A DNA stretch of 64,000 nucleotides from Thereva unica (GCA_949987705.1 OX465281.1:242627143-242691142); one strand, 5' to 3'; shown: positions 34,891 to 47,063, counted from the stretch's first letter. Made by a program: numbers and translations. Notes: generated by a model from the sequence alone, not told the origin.

Positions 34891-34944
<54 letters not shown>
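34891..34944. repeat. (TA)n microsatellite, left part
   Basis: Pure TA run ending directly at the mariner terminus; it continues at 35518 on the other side. Confidence 0.9.
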
Positions 34945-34945
<1 letters not shown>

Positions 34946-35516
34946 GAGGTGTGGCTATTAAATAACGAGACTGACGCTGCTACAGAAGAAGTGCGCATGC
35001 GCCAAACGCCAGCAACCAACAGCTGTTATCGTGAAGCCTTCTCTTTCGAATGTAGTGCCTCTCGTTTCTGTAAACAAATCAGTACAGCCGTAGCCTTCGT
35101 TCGCATTAGAGTTGTTTTTTTGTTTCGCCGGAAAAATTTTAAGTGTAACAGTAGAGCAACGCATTGTCGCAACACATTCCGCATTGTCTGTTAAGAGGTT
35201 TCTAGCCAAATTCAGCATCCCAGTGTTAGACCATCGGCCTTATTCGCCGGATCTTGCGCCGTGCGACTTCTATCTGTCGAAATCTGCATTAAAATTAGAT
35301 TTGAGTCTGTTCAAGCTGTGAAAGAGAAAGCGGCACGCGTCCTGGAGGAGCTGACAGAAAAAGACTTCTAGCACTGTTTCGAAAAATGGAAGATTCGCAT
35401 GGAGCGTTGTAGGAATAGAGGAGGGGTGTATATTGAAGATGATAACAAGTAAAAATGTATGAAATAAAAATAAAATGTTTTACAGCGTCAGTCTCGTTAT
35501 TTAATAGCCACACCTC

Positions 35517-35517
<1 letters not shown>
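34945..35517 (+). mobile_element. Mariner deletion derivative with perfect 35-bp TIRs
   Basis: The ends cgaggtgtggctattaaata (34945) and its exact inverse (to 35517) form 35-bp perfect inverted repeats flanked by TA. Inside, the plus strand encodes the C-terminal third of a mariner transposase: LSVKRFLAKFSIPVLDH, the D34D-type motif YSPDLAPCDFYL (about 35240), then EKWKIRMERCRNRGG (about 35380). The N-terminal and first catalytic parts are deleted; a full mariner would be about 1.3 kb. It is non-autonomous, but the perfect TIRs suggest it moved recently. Confidence 0.88.
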
Positions 35518-35575
<58 letters not shown>

Positions 35576-35576
35576 C
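35518..35576. repeat. (TA)n microsatellite, right part
   Basis: Continuation of the TA tract split by the mariner insertion, ending in atacatatatatatac. Confidence 0.85.
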
Positions 35577-35774
35577 ATATATAGAGTTTCCCTTCTAACA
35601 CAGAAGGCACACTTCCCAGCAGGGCTGAGAAATATTTACCACTGCCGTGGCTCAGCTGAGACATGCAAACATAAAATATTAGTAAATATTAGTAGAGATT
35701 GAACATACATAGATTAAAATAAAAAGTAAGGGCATCCAACATGTAACCCACCAGACAACATAAAATGTACGCAA

Positions 35775-36345
35775 TCACGTCAGATTGAAAAGACTCCTTT
35801 TAAGGGCATCTTTACCAATACTCACGTCAAACACATGAATATTGTTGTTCACGTTAATGAACATGCGATTGACAGGTTCGAATCTGCCGTAATTCGTATT
35901 AGAAGAGTTGGTTTGTAAGAGAGGTGGTCCTCTTAGATTGTAACGACTCACTCTAAACGATGCACGGTGATCTAGAAAACCTGAGTCAACCTTTCCATTA
36001 AGGAGCTGATGAACAAAAACAACATCGGCCACCTCACGGCGCTTGTGTAGAGAGCTTAAGTTAAGTAACTTAAGCCGAGATTCATAAGATGGAAGAACTA
36101 ATGGGTTTTCCCAAGGAAGATGATTCAGTGCGAATCGAACGAACCTTCGTTGGACCGATTCAATAGTTCTAACATGCACAGAGTAGTGAGGAGACCAAAC
36201 CTGGGACGCATATTCGAGTAATGGTCTGACAAGAGAAATATAAAGGTGTTTAGTAATCAAGGGGTTGTTAAATTCTTTGGACCACCTTTTTATAAAACCC
36301 AGGACTAAACTACCTCTAGAAGAGATATAGTTGATGTGAGTGGAA
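35775..36345 (-). pseudogene. Jockey-type LINE, RT C-terminal fragment
   Basis: A 161-codon open frame ends in TAA at its left edge; the frame stays open to about 36345 with further matching residues. Motifs: YISLVRPLLEYASQVWSPHY, TIESVQRRFVRFALNHLPW, SRLKLLNLSSLHKRREVADV. These are the thumb and post-thumb of Jockey/CR1-group LINEs. The RT catalytic part is missing, consistent with 5' truncation at about 36345. Confidence 0.75.
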
Positions 36346-36864
36346 AAATCCGCCTGTTACCAAAGACGGTTAAGCCCTTGTACCAACTTCAACTTCCACC
36401 AGGAAAAATTAAAAGAGGATCCTGTTCACGGACCGACGCAGTGGCAGGCGGTATCACGCCTGATACCAGAGTCGCCGACCCTAGAAACAGGACAGGGATG
36501 AACCACTACTACACCTGCACGCATAGCCAAGCGAACACCGCTTGTTAGCAAGCCGTGCAGGTCAGCATGGTTCGAAGCTACTCCAAAACGAAGAAGTTAC
36601 CGCGTAAGTGAACGGACAGGCCTAAAAGCGAAGACAAATAAAAATTCACATAGAATTTGGACAAGGATGTTGAAAAAAAATTCGGCAAAACAGACAAAGG
36701 CTAAGGCCTCGCGGTACTACCTTAGCCCACGGCGAGCGCTGGGTAAACGTGGTGAACCATAAACAAAAAAATCAAATGTTGTCCGTGAAGGCACAAGTGG
36801 TAATAAACCAAAAAAATTTAAACTTCAAGGTCCGTGTAGGACAGTCAACGGGCTTTAAAAGCTG
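36346..36864 (-). other. Probable leader/internal remnant of an LTR retrotransposon
   Basis: Lies between the LINE fragment and a primer-site-like sequence. No gag domain is recognisable. Only its position relative to the LTR suggests a 5' leader. Confidence 0.3.
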
Positions 36865-36876
36865 CGTTGGGCGCCA
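36865..36876 (-). promoter_or_regulatory. tRNA-Lys-type primer binding site
   Basis: The plus strand reads cgttgggcgcca, the 3' end of a tRNA-Lys with CCA, so the minus strand TGGCGCCCAACG is a classic retroelement primer site. It is four bases from the proposed LTR end at 36881. Confidence 0.55.
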
Positions 36877-36880
36877 TTTA

Positions 36881-37201
36881 TGTAACAGCATAATGGCGCG
36901 ATAAAATAGTGGGCGCCACTTATGCGAGGTATTACCCCCTTAGCCACAAGCCCGGAAGAGCATGACCATTTTTAATAAATACAATCCTTTAATATAACAT
37001 CAACCCAAACATTACATGGGAGCATTAACAATCACAACCTGATGAGTTGCCCGTGTCAAATATTAGCCGTGAACGAATACAATTCAAAAAAAAAACATAC
37101 GAGTTACGTGATTTTAGGGAACATGAGTATGAATGATAACAATAAAGCGCGCAGTATTGGCCAATACTCCTCGCTTTGTACAAACGAGATTACAATCAAC
37201 A
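36881..37201 (-). repeat. Candidate LTR of a degraded LTR retrotransposon
   Basis: A segment with TG...CA ends (plus strand begins TGTAACAGC and may end CAATCAACA at 37201) beside a tRNA-Lys-like primer site. Its inner end repeats at 34330-34420. The outer boundary is uncertain because no full partner exists. Confidence 0.45.
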
Positions 37202-38455
37202 GAATCACTTAGAGGAAAAAACACATTTCCCGGAACCAACAAAGAACAAAATATTTCTGACAAGGGGCAACACAAATTCACAAATAATTAAAAAGAATAT
37301 TATAAAGTTAATACTAACTACTATTAAAATTATTATTTTAGTAATAAATTTTTTTTTTAAATTAAAGCAAAAAGAAAATTTTTTGGTTATTTTATTTTGT
37401 GTAATTTTTTTGTGTGGTTTTTTTTTTCTCTGATCCAGCTGGTGTGGATGCACTATAGGTATTGCTTAATTACCTGACTATCGAACGGTATATCAATTGG
37501 TAGTAATGGAATATACAGTTCCTCCTTACAGTTCCTCCTTTATACTAGGGTCTGCTGTTTGATAAATATCATCTAACTTTCCGGCAACTTTTTTTCTATT
37601 TAAACCCTATTCGAGTAATTTTGGATAATCTTCGGTCTGTTCTCCATCCCCCCTCGGTCTTCTGATTTTATACCTGTTACATCGTCCACCAACTCTCCAT
37701 TGCCTTCCGCCATTTCGCTACACGTTTTTCCCGTTTTTTTCTGAAATTTTGGTGACAGATAAACGAAGAGTATTATAAACACAGGGTCCTTCCCCTTAAA
37801 TAAATAAAACAGTTTGTACAGATTAACACCAATCCGCACATTTCACTGCTAAAATTCCAACCACGTAAAACACCGAAACATGCATATCCTGCTCCATAAA
37901 CTAAAGGGCAAAAAGCAATTTTTGTATTGCTGGTATCCCCTTCGGTACCTCTCCAAACTCCTTTCCTATTTGTTAATTTTTTTGTGCCTAATCTTTCTTG
38001 TATTTTCGACTAGAATTCACAGCACCGAAATAGTCCTGATTGTTGCTAATTCGAAACGAAATTGTTATTTTTTTCAAATGAACTGAATAATGAAGGTTTT
38101 TGTCTTCCAGCCAGTCGTATGTGTTCAAAACTGATTTTTTTCCTTTTTTTATCTTAACTTTTTCCGAACACAAACTTTTGCCGGACAAATCTCCTTACGT
38201 CCAAATTCGAACTCTCATTTTTCTGTTTTTTTTCATTTCTCCCCGCCTACCTTTTTGTTCCCAACCAACTACTCGATTTTCTTCCCCACAGTAATTTTTA
38301 GTCAAGTAGATTTTTAGGCAAAACTGACCGTTACACATCTTACCAGAAACATAAGCAGTACGAAGCTTAAAGAAACAGCATTAGCGGGAGTGTTTTGCGA
38401 ACTTAACGAGCAGGCAAACCCAGTGCAAAAGCAAGATCGCGAAGTAAATGCTGAT
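37202..38455. other. Unannotated AT-rich stretch
   Basis: Long A/T runs at 37310-37430 give low-complexity frames. No domain recognised at 37600-38294. Confidence 0.3.
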
Positions 38456-38690
38456 TAGGCACCGGCTTTCATAGGTGCAAATGATGCACTTGTACCGGGC
38501 GCAATTTCAGAAATTATGATTTAAGAAAATTTAAATCCTTCGAAAAACAAAATTGAAAGCTTGTTCCCATTTTTACATATTAAAAGAACTTCACTTCTTT
38601 TCCTTTGCCCTTCACTGCTGTAAAAATTGAACTGCTGATGGGGGCGCAATATGGCATACTGCACCGGGCAAGAAGCAATCGCCGGCCCTG
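38456..38690. mobile_element. hAT-type MITE (CAGGGGCGG family), copy B
   Basis: The left part reads aggcaccggctttcatagg then gcaaatgatgcacttgtacc; the right end is caatcgccggccctg. Same family as 59645-59873 (inverted there) and 34167. No open frame; target duplication is not preserved. Confidence 0.6.
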
Positions 38691-40729
38691 AATAATGTTC
38701 CCAAATGAGAAAAAAGGGCGTTCGAGGGTAGATAGCGCTATGACGTTTTTTTTCGTTTGTAAACGCAGGTCAAATCGTTTATGCTTAAATTCCGTAATGC
38801 AATGGATTACCTAGTAGTAAGCGAAGTATAGGTGTCGATGGGATAGGTCAATGGTGGTCAGGGGATGCATGAGGAAGAGGCGGCGAGCCTCATGACACAA
38901 ATTCATTCTGAAAATGGCTGGTTAGTTGCGTTGGACATACTGAAGCATATGCTATAGTAGAAGAGAAATAAGAGATATCGCTTAGGGTAGAAAAGACGGC
39001 GAGATTATACCAAGTGAAATTAAGCCATCAAGGCTATAGAATCCCGTCAATAGGAGAGGAAATAGAGGTATAGAAAGTAACACTGTACTTAAGACAAAGC
39101 GGAAGCATAAAAATCACCATCATTTTTTCTATGATCTTTTCCTAATAATATTGCAAATAACTTTACTAGGAACCGCTCAAACTTGAAAGCGGATTCCGCT
39201 TAACTTACTCAAACAAATTGTCATCTACAGATCCAAAACAATTTTTTTTTCCACAAACAGTATCAATCTAAAAAAAAAAAAAAAAATCATGGCATGTAAA
39301 ACACGCAATTTCCTGTTTATTATAAAATTCTGCCATTCAATCACCACTTTGTTCTCCAGATAACATCCGTGATAAGCGCACATCCCCCTCGTCCTATTTT
39401 CGATAAGGAGTACACATGTTCTCACAAATTTAGCAGAGGCATATTTACTGCACAATTCCCTATGGCAGGAAGGCGTTAAATGTCATAACAGAGTTTCTAT
39501 AAATTCCATATCATTGAGTGTGTGTTGGCGTCAGAAAGTCCTTGATATATCCATAGGATCCATACATCCATTAACCGGATAATACGGTGAAGGATCGACC
39601 TGGACCTTGGAGTTGGTAGCGGCAATAAATTCGTTGCTTCCCTTTCATTCGCTCGTAAAGGATCCCTCGATGGTATCACTCTAGCCACTCGTAAAGGAAA
39701 CATATTCGCCGACCAGGAATAAATTCACAGGATGCAAAAGTGTCCTATATAAAACAAGAACTGAAGGGAGATGAAGGAGATCCTTGGGTGTCTCCCATTT
39801 ACTCTTGACATTGGTTTCTCGAAAAATTTAATAGTTGAAGAAAATTTTTTGTAAGGACTACCTCAAGACGTTCTATGAAGTTCATACCAGGAAGGAGCCA
39901 GGTTAGTTTGAATACCGTAAGGAAAGGAAAAAGACTTTCAAAGGAATTTTTCCTTTCTTCAAACAGACTTCTTCAAAACCCAGGAAGTTTTATATAAAAA
40001 GTTTCTTTCCTGCTTAAAAAAGACGCGATGGGACAAAGAACTTTTCAGATTTTTAAAGGTAAAGGAACGTTCTGAATGGAAACCAGAAATGCCTCTCACC
40101 TAAATTTGGCATTAACACCTACAGTTTTCAGGATAAGTTTGCATGTTTTATTTTACGACATTTCGTGGGCTTTTACTTAGAATTTCTGAATGGTGTGTGG
40201 AAAGTGTTGAAGTAAATTTTTTCACACGGCTTATTTCGGTTACACTGTAAGAATTTCTGTGAATTATATTTGGCTTTGAAATATTTTGTCAGTATACAGC
40301 TGGATTAATGTCAACTCTCAGTGCTTGTTTGAAAGAACTCAGAGGAAGAAACTCTTTGTATGTACAGCATTCGAGTCGAATACCAAGCTCTCGTTGAAAG
40401 GAATAAAAAAATACAAGGATCCGCTATATCCGCATTAAGGATGAGATCGAAATATCTTAAAAGGGAAGACATATTTGCCTCTACCATTCCAAATGCTATT
40501 AAATTGTACGCCCGGGGGTGATCTCAAAATATTTATAAACCTCCTTTTGTGAAAATGCTAATAGTTTATTGTTGGTTTTTCTTAGGACACCACAAGGGTT
40601 TGTATAATAAACGATCATTCCAGAACAGCCATAGGGGTGGCCTGTGCCTTTCAACCATAATGAAAGACATGTTCTGATATTAGGCAGATTTTCATCCTAT
40701 CTGACAGATAAGAGGCAAGGAGACACAAG
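38691..40729. other. Unannotated AT-rich stretch
   Basis: No gene or repeat recognised. Open frames at 39225-39455 and 39497-39703 lack motifs. Confidence 0.35.
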
Positions 40730-41797
40730 GTCCACCCCTTGAAAAAAGATACCCCAAGAGACCACTGGAAAACCTGCTCCTCCTTGCGGCTTCGTCGCTG
40801 CCCAGCCTACACCTGCGCTCGCGGCCGCTGCGAGGGCATCAGGGGAGCGGAAGGGCCAAAGACCTGAAAAGACCGAACCCGGCACAAGCAGGTCATCAAG
40901 AAGTTCGCCTGGAATGCTTCGCCGCTTGGCCACCAGCCCGATCAAATGTCGAAGGAGAACTACACCAAAGTCCAGGATGACAAGTGCTGGGTACAAATCG
41001 CTCTCGCTAAGGTGGCTGTGGAGGTCCTAAAAGACCCAGGCCCCAGACCCCCTTATGCATTGATGTCGGTTGATATCAAGGTAGCTTAAAACTTACGGCC
41101 TGCGATAACACCAGATCTGTAGAGCTATATAAAGCTACGATAGGTAGAGTCGGGGAAGTTTACCCAGGCGCCCGATTCAAGGCTATTAATGCCACCAGAG
41201 CATGGTTTCCAGTGGCTCCATCGGAGCCTGAGGAAAAAATTCGGAATTCACTATTCTGAACGCCTTCAACCCTCACATCCACACCGATAACTGGAAAGTT
41301 ATCAAAATGGAGCACACTTACAGGGCCACAATGCAAGTTATTCTGCTCCTAAATAAAAAATGCCTGAAATAGCTGGCAAAAGAAAAATACGCCGAGAGCT
41401 ACGGCTTCCAACAGATCGAACTGAAGGTCTACAAAACTGACATGGAAGCCGTAGTAAACCAAGTGGCCTGCACCAAGGCTTTTTGCAATGAACCAGAAAA
41501 CATGGAAACCGATGGTGAAAGCGTAGTTCTGAGCGAAGTTGATGCATCGACAGACTTCGAGCTGGGCAGAGCCGTCTGTAACCTGTTCACGGAGCGACAA
41601 GTCCTAAGCTCAGACATCGAGGAAGTCAACTCCAGCGATGAAGAAGCGAAAGTGACTGTCGTCGAAGCAAAACACCCGGGAAATGGTGCAGGTGATAGGC
41701 ATTTGTCCAAGAGCCATGGATCGCTGGTGACAGCATCTGTGGCTAAAGGACAACTAAATTTACTCTCTCTTATACCAAAGCTAAGGGAAAACCCAGA
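40730..41797 (+). pseudogene. LOA-type LINE ORF1 (Gag-like), degenerate
   Basis: Plus-strand translation in shifting frames: SVELYKATIGRVGEVYPGAR and AWFPVAPSEPEE (about 41120-41230), HTDNWKVIKMEHTYRATMQV (about 41285) and YGFQQIELKVYKTDMEA (about 41400). These match, in order, the conserved C-terminal part of ORF1 proteins of insect LOA/I-like LINEs. The longest open frame is 41442-41825 (acidic tail). At about 41795 it joins mid-endonuclease of ORF2, so the ORF1/ORF2 boundary has been deleted. The protein would be an RNA-binding Gag-like factor. Confidence 0.65.
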
Positions 41798-42340
41798 ACA
41801 GGTATTCTGGTTAAAAATTACATAAGCACCTTTCTTCTCCCTCAATTTAGTGACGGAGTCCTTACTGTGGTCGACCTAGAGTTAAAACAGAAGAAACTCA
41901 GGATGTCCTCTTTCTATCTGGCCCACGATGATGAGGGCCTTCTACTTCCTAAGGCCTTTCAGGACCTGTTAAGATACGCCGATCTTACCACGGTTCTGGT
42001 TATGGGAGGTGCTGCAAATGCGCACCATACACAATGGGGCAGCACGGACACCAATGATCGAGGTGAAGTTATTTTTAACTACCTACTGAACCCCAACCTT
42101 GCTATTTGTAATAAAGGTAATGATCCCACCTTTGTTACCAAAAACAGAGAGGAAGTGCTGGATACCACCCTTGTCTCAGACTGCCACTCCGACCGAATAG
42201 TGCCGCGGAAGAGACACTACTTCTCAGGCCACAGATTTATAGAGTTTCAACTGCAAGACTATATCCCAGTCATCCCTTCTAAAATAAAAAACCTTAAAAG
42301 GACAATTCGGGGTTACTATACTAGGCTAATCGCAAAAAAC
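41798..42340 (+). pseudogene. LOA-type LINE ORF2 endonuclease fragment
   Basis: The open frame from about 41798 reads TGILVKNYIS, then LTVVDLELKQKK, SSFYLAHDDEG (about 41905), NAHHTQWGSTDTNDRGE (about 42020, counterpart of the DANAHH endonuclease motif), TFVTKNREEVLDTTLVSD (about 42130) and FSGHRFIEFQL (about 42230, the S-D-H box with Asp replaced by Gly). The SDH change should inactivate the enzyme. RT is absent: the coding homology stops where the unclassified repeat at 42341 begins. Confidence 0.8.
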
Positions 42341-42735
42341 CTCAATTTTTATCAACGTACTGCAATTAATTTTGTTATTTTTTCAATTGTTTTGGTTTCT
42401 TAAAGCAGTTAAATAACACTATGCACTTCCGGTAAAACAAACCGACGACTGGCGAGCTTGTTACTCTTGTGCATCGGTGGTCTTTACGTATGATAAGCCA
42501 AAGGCCGATTGTCCATAACGAAAAGGTTATCCACTTGGCCTTTATATGCCCATTGTATGCCCGTGTGTACAGCTCAGTACTCGGCCATTTAAATCTTTTG
42601 GTTAAGTTTGACCGTCCTGGACCCGTAAGTGCTCCATATAAAAAAGGTTTAAAACTTTACGGCCATCCTATGCTCCTTAAAAAGTCAAGCGGTCGGTGTT
42701 CGCCCGTTGTAAGGCCAATTTTTTATTTTTGCGCG
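42341..42735. repeat. Dispersed repeat family R42, copy 1
   Basis: About 395 bp shared with 56803-57258: from tttttatcaacgtactgcaa through acaaaccgacgactggcgag, cggccatttaaatc, ctccttaaaaagtcaagcgg to attttttattttt. Both copies interrupt LINE coding sequence. No terminal inverted repeats, no domains; class unknown. Confidence 0.7.
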
Positions 42736-45479
42736 GGACTAGCAAGTCAAAAACACCAAAATGAAATAAATTTCATGTCCCTCATCCTGAAACATCGTAC
42801 CTACTTGAAAGATTTTCTAAAGAATTCTGTTAATAATTCAGTTTCAAATGATTTAAACCAGCTTAAATACTTCATAATGAATGTACGTCAGAGATAACCT
42901 TTTCTTCGAGGTCATAAGACTGTAATTTCACATTCCAGGACCATCCAAACTAAAAACAAATAGAAAAAAGGATGAATACTCTCCTGCACGCCATCGACCT
43001 GAAAGGATTATGTACATAGAAAACATTTTTCGATTTTAAAGTAAATAAATTTTGCATGAAAACAAAGGAAAAGGACACTGAACTTACACGCACACACACA
43101 CACACACCATCTCTTCACACAATCGAAGGGCTCAGTTCAGTTCAGTTCAGTGAACGGGGGATTTTCGTCCTCTCAACTTTTGGCGAAGATGACGTGGCAG
43201 CAATTTCCTTTTTGATCATTTAACAAAATGAAAAATAAAAAAAAAATAAAGAGGAAAATTCTTCCTGTAAGGATGCGTAAACATACAAGATTGCTTTTGT
43301 GTGTTGTACCCCCCACCAGCAGAAGCTAAACTTGTGAAGATTGTTGGAGAACGGGCGGGAGGGTGGGGGATTAAGGGTAAAATTCACTTGTCTGCCAGGT
43401 TATTCCTGTTTAGAGAGAACCATGATCTCATGTAAATTATAGTGTGTAAACATACGTTGTGTGTAAACATATCGAATCCTTTAAGACTTCAAGGATTCGC
43501 TTGAATTATTCCTGCAAGAAGTGCGTGTGGCTCAGGCAGGATCATTAATAATATTTTTTCTTTTCGGTTCTGCCTTTAGGGGTGCGCTATGATGTTACTA
43601 ATGTAAGAAGTCGATTTCCAGGACTTGTGCCAGCAAAACATACGGCGACCGACATTAATCATATGTGACGATATCGAAAATGTACGAGATGTAATCAAGG
43701 TAAATAAATAAAGTTAAGGAGCACCGGCATATTTCAATCCAGACGAAATCCTATTTTCGGTGGCAAAACCAATACGACGAAAAAGGCAGATTTTTTTGGT
43801 CCTGTTTACTAACGAAATATCCTCGAGCGATTTTAAACGTTCTCCTGGTTATTATTTTTCCTTTTGCCAAACGTGATTGGAGAAAGTATATAGCAATCCA
43901 ATTTCCTTTCGTTCTTAATTAGTTTATGTGTGTGTGCGTAATGAGAAATTATCATTAACTCATACATAAAAAATTCAGTGATGAAAATTAGTAATTCTGT
44001 GAGATTTTCATTATTTGCCTCAAAATAAAATTGCCCCTTGAGGTATGTACGCGCTTCCATTTTCGATGGAGATACAGTTTGGGAATATCAAAATTCCAGA
44101 GAAGGTCTTTTCGTCCCTAAGAAATGTGTTATCCTTAATGGAGGAAAAGCGGTGTGATTTTTTCGTACATTTCGCCCATTTCGTATATGTATATGGCTAG
44201 TCCTACATTTGAAATTCGTTACGCGTTTTAGAAAATCGATTTCAGGATCCATTCCGCTCCATTTTTACTTGATTCCTTTTTTTCTCTCAAAACAAATGGC
44301 TGGCAATTGGGCGTTGACCTACAAGTCTGCTCTTGTAGACCAAGGAGCAGAGCATGTATAGTTTCTGCTGGAGCAAAAACAAACAAAAATGAACGAGTTT
44401 GAAATATATTCATCGAATTAGTTAATTTTTTATTTATAAAAAAGAGAAGGAATAAAAACAAAATTATACTACATAGAATATCCATAAAGCAATTTTAATT
44501 TTTGTTGAGGCCTGTTTACTTAATTATAAATTTTTTGTAGAGGTTTACATATCACCCTGTATTTTTGTAATCCTATGAGATATTTTCATTAGCAATCTAC
44601 GCAGAATACTCCCACCTATCGAAACTGTAAAGTCAAGGTTTCAGCCCACCGACTTCCAGAGTTATGAGTCATCAAAGTCAAGATTTTGTTTTTTTTTTAA
44701 AACGTGGTTAATTGCTCGCTTTCTTGTCGGTCTGTTTTTTCGGTACAAATTTTGCAACCGATTTTTAGTATACTCCCGGCTATCCAATTATGCTGAAATT
44801 TTGCACACAACTTTAGCTCCGATGTCAATGCAAAATGGTATACTCGATATACCGTTAGATCCACGGCGGCCGTCTCAGGAGGGCGGATTAACATTTCCTT
44901 CACAACCCCTTCGACATGCGTATCAAATGAAAAGGTATCATTAGTAGAATGCAATGGGCTATGTCGTTAGATGCAAGACGGCCATCTCAAAAGGGGGACC
45001 ACCATTTTTTTCACAACTCTCTGTCGAGGGGCGCATACATAATTAATGCGACTGATTTCTCAACCCAGCTACTCTACACCCCTTACAAATGTCTACAGCA
45101 TGCGCCCCAATTTTTTTCGTTTTAAATCTTACAAATATATTTTCATAGCTTTTTCAAATTCACAATCACACATATTCAGGACTATCGGTATGGTGTTAGG
45201 AATATGTATGAGGTTCTAAGTCTGTATATGGCTAGAAGAAATTATTTTATACTTTTTAGTTCGTTTTAAAAACGTGGTACATATTAAAAAAAAAAAAATT
45301 TATCTAAATAATTTTTTTCACTAAAACTTTAACTTCAACCACCTTTTCTCCAAAAAACACGTTAGTCAATATTTTTTTTCTAAAATTGGAAAGCTTGCAC
45401 AATTTGCTATAAATAATGTCTGGACAACTTTTACGCTACGGCCTTTAGTTTTTAAGTTATAAGCAATTTTAATGTTAAC
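42736..45479. other. Unannotated stretch with simple repeats
   Basis: Holds a (CA)n run at about 43089-43107 and a short ttcag tandem at 43133-43150. A region around 44700-45000 (ggctatccaattatgctgaa, ccgttagatccacggcgg) has the look of transposon-internal sequence but I cannot place it. No gene recognised. Confidence 0.35.
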
Positions 45480-45970
45480 TTAGTTGTAGGTCCAACTTAA
45501 AGAGCATCGTTAAGTAAAATCCCACTAGTGCATTTCGTAGATGCGTTGAACACAACACGAAGTTTTTTAGTGGTTGATGATGGCTTTTCTACACCATGAT
45601 GGGGCATGTAGTACATTCTTATTTCCATATTCATCTTCATTCGGTACTTCCTTCATATGGCCAAGGTCTATGTATTCTCTCGTGAGCTCATTATAAAGAC
45701 TTTAGAGTTTTGAACTTCTCGCAAGACTTCTTTCAAGACAGTTGAAGTGTTTCGATGTACTTTGTGCTATCGATTTGACAGAGATTAGCTCGAGTAGGTA
45801 GTCCCACTGTATACCGACCGTTCGCATCACGAGTCATGGTTTCATTAAAATGTTCCTCAGACTCTCGTTCTTCCAATGTTAACTTGAAAGACTCTTCTAA
45901 CGAATCTAACTCCCAAAATCTCTTAACTTGTGCACTTAGATCCTCTATGGAACAAACGAATGAGTTCACA
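45480..45970 (-). pseudogene. BEL/Pao retrotransposon Pol fragment (protease-RT junction)
   Basis: Minus-strand frame: QVKRFWELDSLEESFKLTLE, then EHFNETMTRDANGRYTVGLP (about 45800-45900), the well-known LEKFWE...EEHF---T-RD--GRY-V-LP region before the RT of BEL/Pao elements. Downstream REYIDLGHMKEVP (about 45660) matches the start of BEL/Pao RT. Frameshifts follow and the catalytic core is missing. Confidence 0.75.
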
Positions 45971-46079
45971 ATAGGTTACCGTGTTACCGAACAATAACTT
46001 TGGAATGACTTCAATAATGCAGATAATAAGATCCAGTCTAGCACTGGGCTGGATTTACTTACTGGATTACTGAACTGGA

Positions 46080-46425
46080 ATAATGTGAACCGAGTATTAA
46101 GCCGACAATATGGGTTATTATAGCTGTTTATAGCCTTAGAGTGCCGGCTAAAGCCCCGGTTTCATTAACTTCATTTCAATAATGTTCAGTTAAATCCACA
46201 TAGCTTCACCGGCTAAAGTCCAGTTCGTGGTCAGCTCGTGCTTGAAATGGTTGTTGCTTTTTCGCCTGAAGTTAAAAATGCAAAACTTCACTGGAATAGC
46301 ATTCCATTATTGCAGATGATTACTCTCTGTTGAACAATCTTTTACGTTTAACTTCAGATCGAGTCCAGTTGGGCAAACTGAGCTCTGTTTTATCCTTGAT
46401 TGAATATATGGAAATTTTTATTTTA
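46080..46425 (+). repeat. Dispersed repeat family R27, copy 3
   Basis: Shares gttcagttaaatccacat, caccggctaaagtccagttc, ggaatagcattccatta and tctgttttatcc with 27205-27435. It lies between the pol and gag relics of the BEL/Pao element, so probably inserted there. A (ATT)n run follows at 46536-46559. Confidence 0.55.
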
Positions 46426-46689
46426 AAGTTCAGTTCATTAATTTACTCGAACTTTGCGGAATAATGATAACTGGTCAAAGCAACAATGCTGATTCTTTCT
46501 TCTGATATTGATATTTTGTAGTATTTAGTGCAGTCATTATTATTATTATTATTATTATTTTTTTTTTGAAGTAGTTTGATTATTTTTGCCTATCAAACTT
46601 TAGGAACTTTAGATTTAGTGGAATATATAGTTACTTTTTGCGAAGAGGAAAATATTTTAGTGGTTTTCTGGTGGTCGAACTAGCGGTCT

Positions 46690-46853
46690 TTCGAGGAAAG
46701 AGTTGGCAGCGCTACTATGCTGGTGTGCACAAGATCTGAAGGGATTTCGAAAACTTATCCAATTTTCATATTCGCCACTGAACGATGGTAGCTTGATCTG
46801 TCGCAGCCTTGTACTCACGAACTATGTTGCAGCTATGACATCTTGTTCTTTAG
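46690..46853 (-). pseudogene. BEL/Pao Gag, second part (left of the MITE)
   Basis: Minus strand: RQIKLPSFSGEYENWISFRN (about 46740-46800), the conserved LP-F-G-Y--W--F motif of BEL/Pao Gag, followed by degraded sequence. It connects in frame with 47064-47323 when the 46854-47063 MITE is removed. One internal stop just after the junction shows the copy is dead. Confidence 0.75.
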
Positions 46854-47063
46854 CACGGTGCGGTATACAGAAACAGAAGGTAATGTAAAAGAGACTAACA
46901 CCTTCGAATACCGTAAAAAATGGGCACCTAGTGACGTCAACTCTAATGCAGAAGCAACAACAGCTTCGATTTGATACGGAAAGCGTACCCCACGTGACGT
47001 CAGCACTAAAATACCGTCTTACGATATACAGTGTTTTACATTACCTTGTTTCTGTATACCGTG
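46854..47063. mobile_element. MITE in BEL/Pao gag with a 9-bp target duplication
   Basis: The termini are CACGGTGCGGTATACAGAAA and the inverse of CACGGTATACAGAAACAAGG, with small gaps, continuing through AGGTAATGTAAAA in both arms. Flanks are gttctttag (46845-46853) and gctctttag (47064-47072), eight of nine bases identical. A 9-bp duplication is typical of Mutator-like elements, but superfamily is unproven. Excision of the element and one flank restores the gag frame, supporting the boundaries. No coding capacity. Confidence 0.75.

Noticed and set aside
34949..35218. Frames across the left end of the mariner element
   Set aside because: They include the TIR and untranslated region. Only the segment after about 35160 on the plus strand matches transposase.
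35589..35622. Direct repeat with 34829-34858 as the target duplication of a larger element
   Set aside because: The repeat is about 30 bases and imperfect, too long for a target duplication. The mariner already has its own TA flanks.
41429..41845. Minus-strand 138-codon frame
   Set aside because: It is antisense to the LOA ORF1, whose plus-strand frame has recognisable motifs.
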